From assembly GCA_947652115.1 (NCBI GenBank), contig OX393562.1, positions 4,739,339-4,803,338 on the forward strand: 64,000 nucleotides of DNA. Reading direction: 5' to 3'. Below are positions 24,701 through 34,369 of this stretch, piece after piece. The notes under the pieces are model-generated. The model was not told the origin of the DNA and ran no database searches. It saw only the letters and a program-made list of their open reading frames with translations. Every line of letters starts with the position of its first letter. The first letter of the stretch is position 1. Both the position numbers and the translations under genes were made by a program. The DNA comes from Blastomussa wellsi (taxonomy: Eukaryota > Cnidaria > Anthozoa > Scleractinia > Plerogyridae).

Positions 24701-26951
24701 TGTGAATGTACTTGCACTGTTTGTTTTCAACTTTAGGCAAGTTTCCGTGGGAGAGGTCACGATACCTATGCACTCATCCGTTACTCTGGAACACTGAATC
24801 GTCTCACAGTAAGTTGGTTATTGTAGATGTACTTTGAAAGAATATTTATTTGACAATGCACTGTTTAGAAACCACCTGAATTGTGGCTCTAACTTTCAAG
24901 TTAGGTGCAGTCAGGGTGTGTTATTATGAGCATACAAGCAGTTATTTCTTGTTGGATGTAAGGGGGTGGTTGGTAGGTTCTAGAACATGATAGCCTCACA
25001 CATAAGTGTTTGCAAGCATTCATGAGATGAAAATACCCTTTACGGTACTGTTTATAATCCTGGATAAGATGGTTTTGACTCTTGTTAAGTAATTTGAAAA
25101 AAAACAACACCTTCGAGTGTGACCATTCAAATGAAAGCTTCGTTTGGGCTGTTGGGTGGTGTAGTTTGTTTCGTAGTTACGGTTTGGAATTTTTAAGTAA
25201 ATTTAGACCTCTTCATTTTGAACTTTTGGTAATTCTTAGTTGACAATGGTGAGAATCTGGGACATCTGAACAGTTCTGTCAAAATTACACAAATTCGTTA
25301 GCATTATTCTCAATAAGTTCTTCAACCTCTTAAATGTAATTTTTGTTGAAATTTGTGCCATAGTTATTGGTTGATGTTGACAACAAGAATGAGTGGCGAG
25401 ATTGCTTTGATGTGAGTGGAGTTAAACTGCCAACAGGCTTGTATTTTGGGGTAACAGCAGCTACTGGTCAGCTTGCAGGTATTTCATTGATCAAAATCTA
25501 GCATCTAATTATTTTAGGTTAATCGTACCTTTGTCATTAATGTTATCAACGTTCAAATCCCTTTGGGTCATCCTATGTACTAACTGCCCCCCCCCCCCCC
25601 CCCTCCACTGAGGGAGGTCCAGGTCTTCAAAAGTTATTTCTGAGCGTTTATGTTGGTGCTTTTGATTCTTAACTTTTTCTGAAGGGGGGATCTGGCAGCA
25701 GTTTGATCTTTCTTTCTGAAGGGTTCTTTGACTTCAGTTTATCCTGTCTGCTGCGTTATATACGTGCCCCCTTAATTAAGCTCATTAAATGTCTTTTTCT
25801 CTATCCAGACAATCACGACATCATATCCATGAAATTCTATGAAACTGAAATGCCTGTCCTGGATTCTGAGAATGAGGCAGACCCTGACCGCTCCAGAATA
25901 GTGCCAGTCGCAACTGGTGCTGAGCAATACAGAGGTATTGTAATTCTGGAAGTAAGAATCGTAAGCGAACAGCCCCCCCCCCCCCCCCCCCTCAGCAAGC
26001 CGCGCATATACGCTCCTTCACTCGCCGCGTCATATTTTCAACCCTCTTCTTGCAATCCGCCTCAATCTTTCCCATCCCTGTTCCTTTTTGGTTTAATATC
26101 ACCCCTTTGGGGTTTTTCTTCCCCTAAGTAAACTATCGTTTGGAGGTTTCCTTCAGGGGAATTTGACTCGTCGTAAAAACAAAGAAACAAAAGTTAAGTT
26201 CTAATTTGTCTTTCTTGAACGCACGCAACGCATGGTGTCAGATGAGCGCGCGCTAAAATGCAAGGGCATGCGCAATTCAATTCTCGTCCAAGATTGTAAA
26301 AACCTGTTTTTGTCCCCAAATTTCACGAAAACCTACCGGGTCCTACCGTACAGCCGACGATGAAACTTTCGCAATTTATTTGTGTGGATGAATCCCGTCC
26401 ACAGCCAAAATTTTAAAAAAGTCTGTCAAGACAGATTTTGAGCTATTTTTTTTAAAGGGCAAAATATCACATTTTCCTGTTTTGTGAAAAATCTCTCTTA
26501 CAGAGACAGATTGTTATTTTAAGAGCAGGCAAGTCCCGTTTTGTTGCAAGGAAAGGCTCGTTTCTCGCGATAGGTAGGTTTCGTTCGGACCGAGGTACAA
26601 TTTTATATTGTCGGAATTCTGCGAGTGGACCCATAGTTTGCAAAGATTAAAACTTTAAGATTTCGGAAGGGATCTCGGGAGTTCATAAATAATTGATTGT
26701 CCTTAAAAGGGGGTTAGTGGCAGGTGAAACAAATTCAAAATTCCGCAACCCAAGGCAGTTTAAATCTAGACTGATCTAAATCTTGTTCTCCTTCAGAGCG
26801 TGTGGAGGACGTTCAAGGCAGTTTCTCATCAAGGACTATCAAGATTTTTACCTGGCTCTTTTGGTTCGCTCTTGTTGCTTGCTGTATTGTTGGAGTTTCT
26901 CTCTACGTCTACCAAAAACGCCAAGAAGATTCCAAGAAACGATTTTACTAA
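18716..26951 (+). CDS. LMAN2: VIP36-type L-type lectin (cargo receptor)
   Basis: Single-pass lectin that binds high-mannose glycoproteins while cycling through the early secretory pathway. There are nine exons: 18716-18824, 21451-21566, 22461-22575, 23104-23186, 23788-23883, 24737-24808, 25364-25478, 25809-25934 and 26797-26951. They join in frame to 328 aa. Residues 1-20 are a signal peptide. The lectin fold starts at LRREHSILKG and contains IPYWDFHGST, the calcium/sugar segment FFDTYSN (D131, N135), VHYDHDRDG (157-164), NEWRDCFD and NHDIISMKF. The transmembrane helix is about 295-316 and the cytosolic tail ends KKRFY, the ER-exit/recycling signal of VIP36 and VIPL. Intron 4 has a GC donor (CAG|GCAAGT at 23186). 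VIPL (LMAN2L) is the main alternative name, since invertebrates usually have one gene for both. Confidence 0.95.
19276..19536 (+). mobile_element. Poly-C MITE copy
   Basis: Ends are GGGCCATTCCATTTAATTT and the complement of GGGCCATTTCATTTTTTAT, followed inward by CCGCACCCC on both sides. It is non-coding and lies inside the first half of the 706-bp duplication. Confidence 0.8.
19996..20257 (+). mobile_element. Poly-C MITE copy
   Basis: This is the partner of the 19276 copy in the second half of the tandem duplication. It has a slightly longer C run and a few point differences. Confidence 0.8.
21833..22022 (+). repeat. Dispersed repeat with AGGAGCTACGTCACG start
   Basis: The motif set (GGAGCTACGTCACG, TCCATCCTTAACCATCC, TATCACCTCTTTGGGG) recurs in reverse at 48607-48797. 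It recurs diverged at about 26010-26180 in LMAN2 intron 8. It appears to be a short non-autonomous element with unclear ends. Confidence 0.5.
22830..23011. mobile_element. MITE with TATTACAGC ends, LMAN2 intron 3
   Basis: The left TATTACAGCGTGACGTGCCT and the complement of the right end (TATTACAGCACGATGCACCT) are followed by a shared GTGTGGCNACCCAACAA. This gives terminal inverted repeats of about 40 bp. Confidence 0.75.
24062..24130 (-). repeat. tRNA-Thr-like sequence, probably SINE or pseudogene
   Basis: On the - strand the D arm (TAGCTGAGTTGGTAGAGC) and T loop (GGTTTGAATCCC) are intact and a GGT anticodon can be placed. However, position 33 is C instead of T and the acceptor stem does not pair. 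A similar sequence lies at 43430-43505. Confidence 0.5.
24258..24391. mobile_element. Short foldback element, LMAN2 intron 5
   Basis: Inverted arms start ATCAAACAC and share TCACATTTCCGAACACC or its near complement. The 21-bp stretch of flanking DNA around AATTAATGAATGTCCAACAG occurs at both 23960 and 24200, so a larger insertion with duplicated flank (including the tRNA-like unit) is possible. Confidence 0.55.
25565..25760 (+). mobile_element. Poly-C MITE, diverged copy in LMAN2 intron 7
   Basis: A C run after GGGTCATCCTATG is followed by CTGAGGGAGG and by weaker matches to the interior of the 17.7-kb copy (GTTATTTCTGA, TTTTTCTGAAGGGGG). The right end is not clear. Confidence 0.55.
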
Positions 26952-28370
26952 CAGATGGACTGGCGTTCAAAGATACGGAACGAAATCCAATTTACAGCGA
27001 GTGAATGGACGCTTCGCTTTACGCGCTCAATATCTGAGACAATCGTTCAACAAAGAGAATCATTTGCTCACTTAGGTCAGATTTATTGAACAATTATCTC
27101 AAGAAACTTCAGAAAGGTCATGAAGTTTAGGCACTAGATATGCTTGCAATCGCAACAAGATCCAGCTTTTGGTTAATTCTTAATATAGAACTTCTCAAAA
27201 GAGTTTCAAATTATTTACATTTTTATACATTTGTTCGTACTGTAAAATGCCACAAACTGTAAATGGGAGTTTTCATTACAAGGAATATCATTTAAAGGGC
27301 AAGTTTGGAAATCGGCCTCAACAAAAGTTGCACTGCCACGCGATGTCAAGCAACGCTTCCCTCAGAGGAGTGTTGCATGACATCCTAGTGTTCACAGCCC
27401 TCTATCAGTTTCTCGTATTTTTCTGCGATCAAGATCGGAAACGAATCGCGAGTAAACTGGACGCCAGCGCAGCGCCAAAAGGGAGAAGTTTAGCTTCTTC
27501 CCCAGGTGCTGGTTGGTCAAGGTGGAAAGGCGGGAAAACAGGGAGCGCGGGAATAGATGGTTAGGACACGAGCCGCGGAGTGCCAGTCACCTTCCCATTC
27601 GTATCAGACCCACAACTCCACGCGAACCTCGGACAATTAATCCGAAAGCGCACCGTGTATGAGAAAGAGACACGTTGGGGGCAAGGAAGAGAGGAGCGAG
27701 GGGATTTCTTTAGCGTTCTTTGCGACAATAATAAAAACGTGATAATAAAAAAATGTTGAACAGTCTATCTATCCTCGGCAACAGCTGCCCAATGCAGAAG
27801 TTAAATAATGGTTTGGCTACAAGTAGTAAGGATGTCGGTTTAAGACTTAAACAATCAGAAGCCAGCATTTTTGGAATAGATCAACCAGAAACCATGTTTT
27901 GGTCACTTGACCATTTTGCGTATTTAATGAGAAATCTCGATGCTTCACAATGGCATCAAAGTAATTGAGCGTGCAGGAGGTTGAACTACTAGTAATCCGC
28001 CATTTTGTTTTTGTCACAGCAATAAAAATCGTGCAACAACAGGAAATGCGTTTGAAACAACTCTATTTTCGCCAAAATCCTAATTTTGAGTTGTCATACT
28101 TGGAGATAATAATACTTAACAATAGCGCTTGGTGAAATTGCTACGTGCTTTGATTTCCCTACAAGTAATCAGGATGCTGTGCGTTTTGATGCGTTAGTGA
28201 ACTGAATACCCCGTATCCCTGTAATTAATCAGAATGCAGGTCACGAAGGGTATCCCTCACTCCCACTTCTGACCTGTCCCAGGATGCATTTTGAACAGGC
28301 CTTGGTTCCTGGGAACAACCGAATATCCCAGCTGATGGAGTCAAGTGGATTAAAAATAAAGAAATGGAAA
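26952..28370 (+). other. LMAN2 3' UTR and spacer
   Basis: No conserved coding sequence is seen; the open frames at 27247-27564 and 27753-27968 resemble nothing I know. AATAAA hexamers at 27730-27735 and 28021-28026 are candidate poly(A) signals for LMAN2. Confidence 0.4.
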
Positions 28371-28479
28371 GTTCAAAACATGATATTTTGTTTTACACTT
28401 TTTATTGACATTTAATACTTTCGATAAAGTGCACAATTGTTGTATTAGCTAACCAATCGTTCAACCTCGGGAAGGCGGG

Positions 28480-29480
28480 AAGATGAGAGACCCTGGGAAC
28501 CCTGTCAATCGTTTTCTTTTCAACGGGCTCATTTCCATCCGTTACAGTAACATCTTAGTTAACTTAAATCCCGTGATCCTCTTTCCTCTTCCGTACACGT
28601 GTCCACATGCATTTGGTCCTGCACGACAGTGTGTCCCAGTCTTCCACGAAGTCTTTGGTTGGCTCGTTCTTTGTTCTTCGCATAATAGCGTCGCCAATAC
28701 TGGCTGATCCGTTCCCTGTTGTTTTGGCATATTCTCTAGCCAACTCGTGTTGCGTTCCCTGTTTTTTTGGCATATTCTCTAGACGCTGTTCATTTCTTCC
28801 AGATTTGTTTCAAGACGGGCTTTGATCATGTCTGCGTTCTCTATGTGCCATCGGTTTTGTTGGGCCAGGTTTCGCTCCTTGTTTTCTGCGTAATATCTTT
28901 TATGGTAGTCACTCTTAGATACGACTTTCCTGTCGCTCTCTGGTAATTGATTGGAGCAATTCATCTTGAGTGCTGTCTTTCAAATAATGAGAAAACCCCC
29001 TACAATCACAGTCTCTTATAACACCCGTGTAGCCAATTCATACTGCGTATTTGTCCTCTTCTTCTTCGTCGGCTCGTCAAGGAGTACCTTTCTTTTCATC
29101 AATTTCCGTTTTTCCACTGCTAACTCTTCGAAATCCATATCGTTTTAACCAAAAAATCGTTGACGAGTGTTCATGACGTTACGGTGTAGTGCGTCCCATT
29201 TGATATTGTGGGTCCATAATAGACGCTGTTAGTAGGTCCTTCTTAGCTTCCTTCTAATTAAAGGTAATAGGACATTGAAGGCAGCATTGTCGGTATAATC
29301 TTGGGTTTTACCCATAGCGAGGAACCGTTTGACGTCTTTGATGCATTGTTCTTCCATATCTTCCCTCACTTTCCTTGTGTAACAGAAGATATGGATCATA
29401 GCTAGATCCTCGTCCTCTTCATCCTGTTCCTCTTCAGGCTCCTCTTCATTTTCTTCATTACTTCAACCTTCTTCTGTGTT
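28480..29480 (-). pseudogene. Degenerate gene remnant of unknown family
   Basis: Reading the - strand from 29470, an acidic stretch (EENEEEPEEEQDEEDED) leads into LAMIHIFCYTRKVREDMEEQ and then DNAAFNVLLPLIRRKLRRTY before a stop near 29230. After a gap a new piece opens at 29139 (MDFEELAVEKRKLMKRKVLL). A third at 28964 contains YHKRYYAENKERNLAQQN, then broken frames continue to about 28490. The pattern looks like one gene broken by stops and frameshifts. I cannot name the family. It may be a captured or transposon-borne gene, as it sits in a repeat-rich spacer. A - strand AATAAA near 28400 could have been its poly(A) signal. Confidence 0.4.
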
Positions 29481-29856
29481 AAAGATATCTGGTGAACGAT
29501 CACCCATGGTCTCATCAACCTTCACCCAAGACAGTCTTTTTCAAATGAACTGGCTGAATTGAAGCGTTGATTGACATACTCTGGTTCTTCGATATCAACA
29601 CAGGTATCCTTCGTGCGTCAGGAGGTGGTTAAACACGCGTTTCCACTGGTCGTCGCTGACAGGATGATCACTCGTGGTGACTCGTGTATACTTTTACATC
29701 TATAAAGTCTTTATGAAAGTTAATCATGCATCAAATGCTATAAGTTAAATTTCAGGAATGCGGTTGAAATAATAAAAAAATATTCATGTTAAAACTGTTG
29801 TCAACAAACTAACAAGTTCGACTGGTGGACTGGTTTTTAATGCCAGCCATGTTAAC

Positions 29857-30851
29857 ATATAATTAGTCTCAGACGTATGAATTCGTCTGAGACGTATAAT
29901 TCGTCGCAGACGTATAATAAGTCTGAGACGTACAATTCGTCTCAGACGCATAATTCGTCACAGACGTATAATTCGTCTCAGACGTGTAATTCGTTTCAGA
30001 CGAATAATTCGTCTCAAACGTATAATTCGTCTCAAACATATAATTCGTCTCAGACGCAAAATTTGTCTGAGACGTATAATTCGCCAGAGACGTATAATTC
30101 GTCTCAGACGCATAATTCGTCTCAGACGTGTAATTCGTCTCAGACGAATAATTCGTCGTATCAGACGTATAATTCGTCTCAGACGCATAATTCGTCTCAG
30201 ACGCATAATTCGTCTGAGACATATAATTCGTTTAAGACGTATAATTCGACTGAGACGTATAACTCGTCCCAGACGCATAATTCGTCTCAGACGCATAATT
30301 CGACTCAGACGAATAATTCGTCTCAGACGCATAATTCGTCTCAGACGTATAATTCGTCACAGACGTATAATTCGTCTCAGACGTGTAATTCGTTTCAGAC
30401 GAATAATTCGTCTCAAACGTATAATTCGTCTCAAACATATAATTCGTCTCAGACGCAAAATTTGTCTGAGACGTATAATTCGCCAGAGACGTATAATTCG
30501 TCTCAGACGCATAATTCGTCTCAGACGTGTAATTCGTCTCAGACGAATAATTCGTCGTATCAGACGTATAATTCGTCTCAGACGCATAATTCGTCTCAGA
30601 CGCATAATTCGTCTGAGACATATAATTCGTTTAAGACGTATAATTCGACTGAGACGTATAACTCGTCCCAGACGCATAATTCGTCTCAGACGCATAATTC
30701 GACTCAGACGAATAATTCGTCTCAGACACACAATTCGTCTCAGACGTATAATTCGTCTCAGACGTATAATTCGTCTCAGACGAATAATTCGTTTCAGACG
30801 TATAATTCGTGTCAGATGCATAATTAGTCTGAAACGTATAATTCGTCTGAG
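29857..30851. repeat. 18-bp minisatellite array with 399-bp higher-order repeat
   Basis: About 55 copies of an 18-bp unit (consensus GACGTATAATTCGTCTCA) run head to tail; remnants resume at 31203-31232 after an inserted element. Each unit holds a small inverted repeat, AGACG-TATAATT-CGTCT. A block with identical variant units is present twice (about 29949-30347 and 30348-30746), offset 399 bp, i.e. 22 units plus one extra TAT triplet. Because 18 is divisible by three, long frames stay open on both strands (repeating YNSSQT on +, SETNYT and RRIIRL on -). I regard these as by-products of the array, not genes. Confidence 0.9.
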
Positions 30852-31202
30852 GCTACGTCCACACTAATCCGGATAAATTTGAAAACGCAACTTTTTTTCT
30901 CTGGATTGGCCTTCCGTCCACACTAAAACGGCGTTTTCGGTCACCGAAAACGGAACTTTTTGAAAACGCTCTCCAAGGTGGATAAATTTTAAAATGCTGG
31001 CTAGGTGTGTTAGTGTGGACGGCGAAAACGGAACTTTTTGAAAACGCTGACATCAAAACAATCGAATAACGTTGCTCGGACAATGTGGGTATGTTCTTGC
31101 ATGTATTAAGCTTTACGGTATGATGTGGACAAAAAAACATTTTATCCGCTTCCGAGGCGAAAACGCCGGTTCCAAATTTATCCGGCTTAGTGTGGACGTA
31201 GC
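30852..31202. mobile_element. MITE inserted in the minisatellite
   Basis: Ends GCTACGTCCACACTAATCCG and the complement of GCTACGTCCACACTAAGCCG give inverted repeats of about 30 bp with one mismatch. CTGAG flanks both sides (30847-30851 and 31203-31207) as a likely target duplication. Internal GAAAACGGAACTTTTTGAAA is repeated. It is non-coding. Confidence 0.85.
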
Positions 31203-31964
31203 CTGAGACGTCTAATTCGTCTCAGACGCATAACTACAATTTTAAAAACCACATGAAATATTCAACTTTTCATATTTCCTAAAGTTTACAAATGCTTTTG
31301 GAAAATCCCCCTTCCCAAAAATACCCCCAAATCACCAAAACTATTTACAGAAACCCCTAATCGTGGATTGATGTTTTGAGCAGAACGGAGTGGAGCAGAG
31401 TGGCTTGCATCAAAAGCAACCAAGATATTTGCACTAAACCCATGCCCGGGGTCGTTAAAGCAGGCTTCATGTATAGCCCCGCCTTAAAGGAACAAAGAGC
31501 AGTGGCCGAGCGCGTAAAAAATTCATCTATCTCTTCGATATTAGCCAGCCGTTTTACAAGTTTTTACCGCCATGAAAATTTTCCATCGACCATCATCAAA
31601 GCAGTAAGTTTAAGCAGTAAGTTTATTTAGTTTGCAAGAAAATCTTTTTACAATCAGTAAGCACCGCCTGCAAATAGCGAGCTAATCTAGGCAGGCGGTG
31701 TTAAGGACATACAACACAAATTACTAAAACACGAATTACTCAATTTTCGTAAAACACGAATTACCCGAATTACTCGATTTTGCATACATTATTTGACGAA
31801 AGAGGAAAAAGGTGATAAATAGTAAATTAATATATTATGTTTGAATTATAATTAAGACGCCTTTTTTATTTCATAAATAAGAGTGCTAAAATCCTCCGAT
31901 AATTGCCAAAATCCTCCGATAATTGTCTTGTCTCATCTTTTGTCCGAATTTCCCTTTTGGTAAT

Positions 31965-32156
31965 TACAGTGCGGACACTCGAACCGTGAACACTTGACGT
32001 CTATTTTTACATTTTTTGTTATGATTATCCAATGAGAGCTCTTGACATTGACCAAAGAATTAGTGTTTTCAGCATGTTTGTATGAATGACTAACATTGGA
32101 TAATGAAAATGTAAAAATAAATGTCAAGTGTTTACGGTTCGAGTGTCCTCACTGTA
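31965..32156. mobile_element. MITE with TACAGTG ends (TA target)
   Basis: Inverted termini of about 50 bp start TACAGTGNGGACACTCGAAC on both strands. The element begins and ends with TA, as expected for a Tc1/mariner-like non-autonomous element. The length is 192 bp with no coding frame. Confidence 0.8.
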
Positions 32157-32366
32157 ATATAGAATTATAGTTGGTTAATTATAGATGGTTAGTGCTCAAA
32201 TCTGATTGGTATGCATTCGCATGCTTGAAATATCGGAATTCCCTTGAGGTCGCGAGCGTTCTTGGAGCTAACCAAATGGACGAAGTGTTCTTTGTAAACA
32301 AAATCATTTTGTTGATCAGTCTAAGTTATACTGAATAATACACGACTTCTTTCTGGTAGGTTGGTG

Positions 32367-32513
32367 TGGGCATGTACTAAAACCTGGAACACCGGAACAC
32401 CACAAAACACGGAACACCGGAACACCCCGGAACACCAGTAATTTATGGTATTTCTGGTGTTCCGGTGTTCCATGTTTTGTGGTGTTCCGATGTTCCTGTT
32501 TTTAGTACATGCC
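32367..32513. mobile_element. Foldback MITE built on GGAACACC repeats
   Basis: Arms begin GGCATGTACTAAAA and contain four or more CCGGAACACC units each, separated by a short AT-rich loop near 32445. GTTGGTG occurs on both sides (32360-32366 and 32514-32520), a 7-bp target duplication. Confidence 0.85.
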
Positions 32514-32859
32514 GTTGGTGCGCTATCGTTAGGATATGTTTATTGTCAAATAAAAGCCAGTTTTGGAGTATAAAAAACCGGTATTAACAAATGTTGTACT
32601 TCACACTTCATTTACACTAGAAAGATTTTATGTAATTTATCAAACACGAGAGACTGTTTCATCGGGATATCCAAACTCCGAGCAGAAGAGTCGAAAATAC
32701 GACGACAGTCACGTAGGCATTGGCATTTAAAAGCATCTTTTAACAAAGCATTTTTAACAAATCGAGGCCCCATTAGGGGGGTCTGAGTATCCCGTATGCC
32801 AATAATTTTTGGCCGAAGTATCCCGTACCCCGTTAATTGCGGTGGACGTTTATGTTTAT

Positions 32860-33666
32860 TCACCCTCACATTTCACCCTCACAACCACGCAGTTAAATCC
32901 ATCATTCTCAAAAACTTTAAATTACTTCAAAATGATCCCGACACTGGTAGAATCTTTTCGCAACCTCCATTCATTTCATTTAAACGCGACAAAAACATAG
33001 GTAACTTTTCAGTCAGAAGTGCATTCCAAACTAGTGATCAACCCGGAACTTTTAAATGCACTCGCGCACGATGCAAAACATGCCCTTTCATTCACAACGT
33101 TGACAAAATATCGGGACCCAAGCGATCTATCAAAATCACTGATCATTTCACCTGTACCTCAGCCAATGCCATCTACTGTATAACTTGCACTCTTTGCAAA
33201 AAGTTATACATCGGCGAAACAGGGAGACGACTTGGCGACCGTTTCCGAGAACACCTTCGTGACGTAGAGAAAGACGACAAAAATGCATCGAAACCGGTCG
33301 CCAGACACTTCAATCTCCCAAATCATTCTAAGCAACATATGGCAGTCTGCGGCCTTTCCCTTCACCAAGGAAACACGGAAAGCCGTAAAACTCTAGAACA
33401 AAAATTTATATTTCAAATCGGCACTCTTAATCCTCACGGTATCAACGAACACTTTTCATTCAACTAATTTATTCCGAAGTTTTCACGTTACCAGGCACCA
33501 GCCAATAGCGAAGCTCCATCTTTCTGTATATAAAAACACACGACGCACAATTCCTTGATTCGCTCCGACGAAGGGCTAACGCTCGAAACGTCAGCTCTTG
33601 AATCTCTTTACGGTGGCCAATTGACATTATCAACCCAGTTGATAAAACCAAATTATATTGTTATAC

Positions 33667-33710
<44 letters not shown>
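32860..33710 (+). mobile_element. Penelope-like element, C-terminal GIY-YIG part and terminus
   Basis: An open frame to the stop at 33465-33467 encodes the end of a Penelope-like polyprotein. The linker block RDKNIGNFSVRSAF is followed by a Cys cluster (CTRARCKTC), then the GIY-YIG domain (AIYCITCTLCKKLYIGETGR) and its terminal Glu in TLEQK. The first ATG at 32796 belongs to flanking MITE sequence, so this is a 5' truncated copy, not a gene start. The reverse transcriptase is absent. The 3' terminal sequence (33470-33710) matches those at 4.6-5.3 kb and 57.0-57.3 kb. Confidence 0.85.
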
Positions 33711-33711
<1 letters not shown>

Positions 33712-33728
33712 ATATGTTTGACATCCCC

Positions 33729-34257
33729 GAGGGTCTCAATGGGGTAGTGGCTTTTACAGTTAACGCTTAACTTTTTGGCATTTTTACGGCTAACGGTTAA
33801 TTTTGTTCCATTGCGGTTAACAGGAGAAGTTAAAAAATAATTGCTATTGTTTTAAGAAGTTAAATATTAATTTCCATTGTTGTAAAACAAACTGAAAGTC
33901 TTTGGACCATTTTGAGATGAAAAAGTCTTTTTTTGGTGTGTGTGTGTACACTCCCAGTGATACGAGAGCTGTCAAAACCTCTGTCAACTCGCGGAACGAC
34001 GCGACAAATTATGCAGACACTTACGACACTTCCGGTTATGATCGGCTTTTCTCGCTGCCAGAACACAAAAACGCACAACACATCAAACACAAAAACGCAC
34101 AACACATCAGACTCAAAAAAAGTTCTCGAGGCCTTTTCTTTTGTATTTAGACTTTTTACGGTTAACATTTTTTACGGCTAACGGTTAAAATTCTTCCATT
34201 TTTACGGCTAAATTTTTGGCCATTTTACGGCTAACGGTTAACCCCATTGAGACCCTC
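33729..34257. mobile_element. Inner MITE with GAGGGTCTCAATGGGGT ends
   Basis: Perfect 17-bp terminal inverted repeats lie at 33729-33745 and 34241-34257. They are flanked by ATCCCC on both sides (33723-33728 and 34258-34263) as target duplication. Interior direct repeats of TTTACGGCTAACGGTTA line both ends. The termini resemble those of the outer MITE, suggesting one superfamily. Confidence 0.88.
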
Positions 34258-34369
34258 ATCCCCGAATCTCTTGTTTAAATATCCTGTAAAAATTTCCCCC
34301 AAATATTCCGTATCCCTATAATTTTTTACCCAAATATCCCGTATCCTAAAAACCCCTAATGGGGCCTCC

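Larger units (their letters stand above)
32764..34368. mobile_element. Outer MITE carrying two nested insertions
   Basis: Perfect 16-bp terminal inverted repeats GAGGCCCCATTAGGGG lie at 32764-32779 and 34353-34368. Just inside each end is a directly repeated block of TATCCCGTAT-type units. The interior holds a Penelope-like fragment and a second related MITE. No target duplication was found, so the ends may be off by a few bases or the duplication has decayed. Confidence 0.75.

Noticed and set aside
25703..26131. 142-aa open frame on + strand
   Set aside because: It contains LMAN2 exon 8 (25809-25934) with intron read-through on both sides, ending in a poly-C (poly-Pro) run.
27247..27968. 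Two open frames after LMAN2
   Set aside because: No similarity to known proteins, no repeated motif, and located where the LMAN2 3' UTR is expected.
29877..30827. 316-aa open frame of NSSQT repeats, and matching long frames on the - strand
   Set aside because: The frames exist only because the 18-bp unit is a multiple of three; three frames on two strands stay open equally. There are no splice sites or non-repeat coding sequence nearby.
29857..30851. CRISPR-like array
   Set aside because: Units are contiguous with no unique spacers, and the window is eukaryotic.
32796..33000. ATG at 32796 as the start of a GIY-YIG gene
   Set aside because: The first ~20 codons lie in MITE terminal repeat sequence; the element is 5' truncated.
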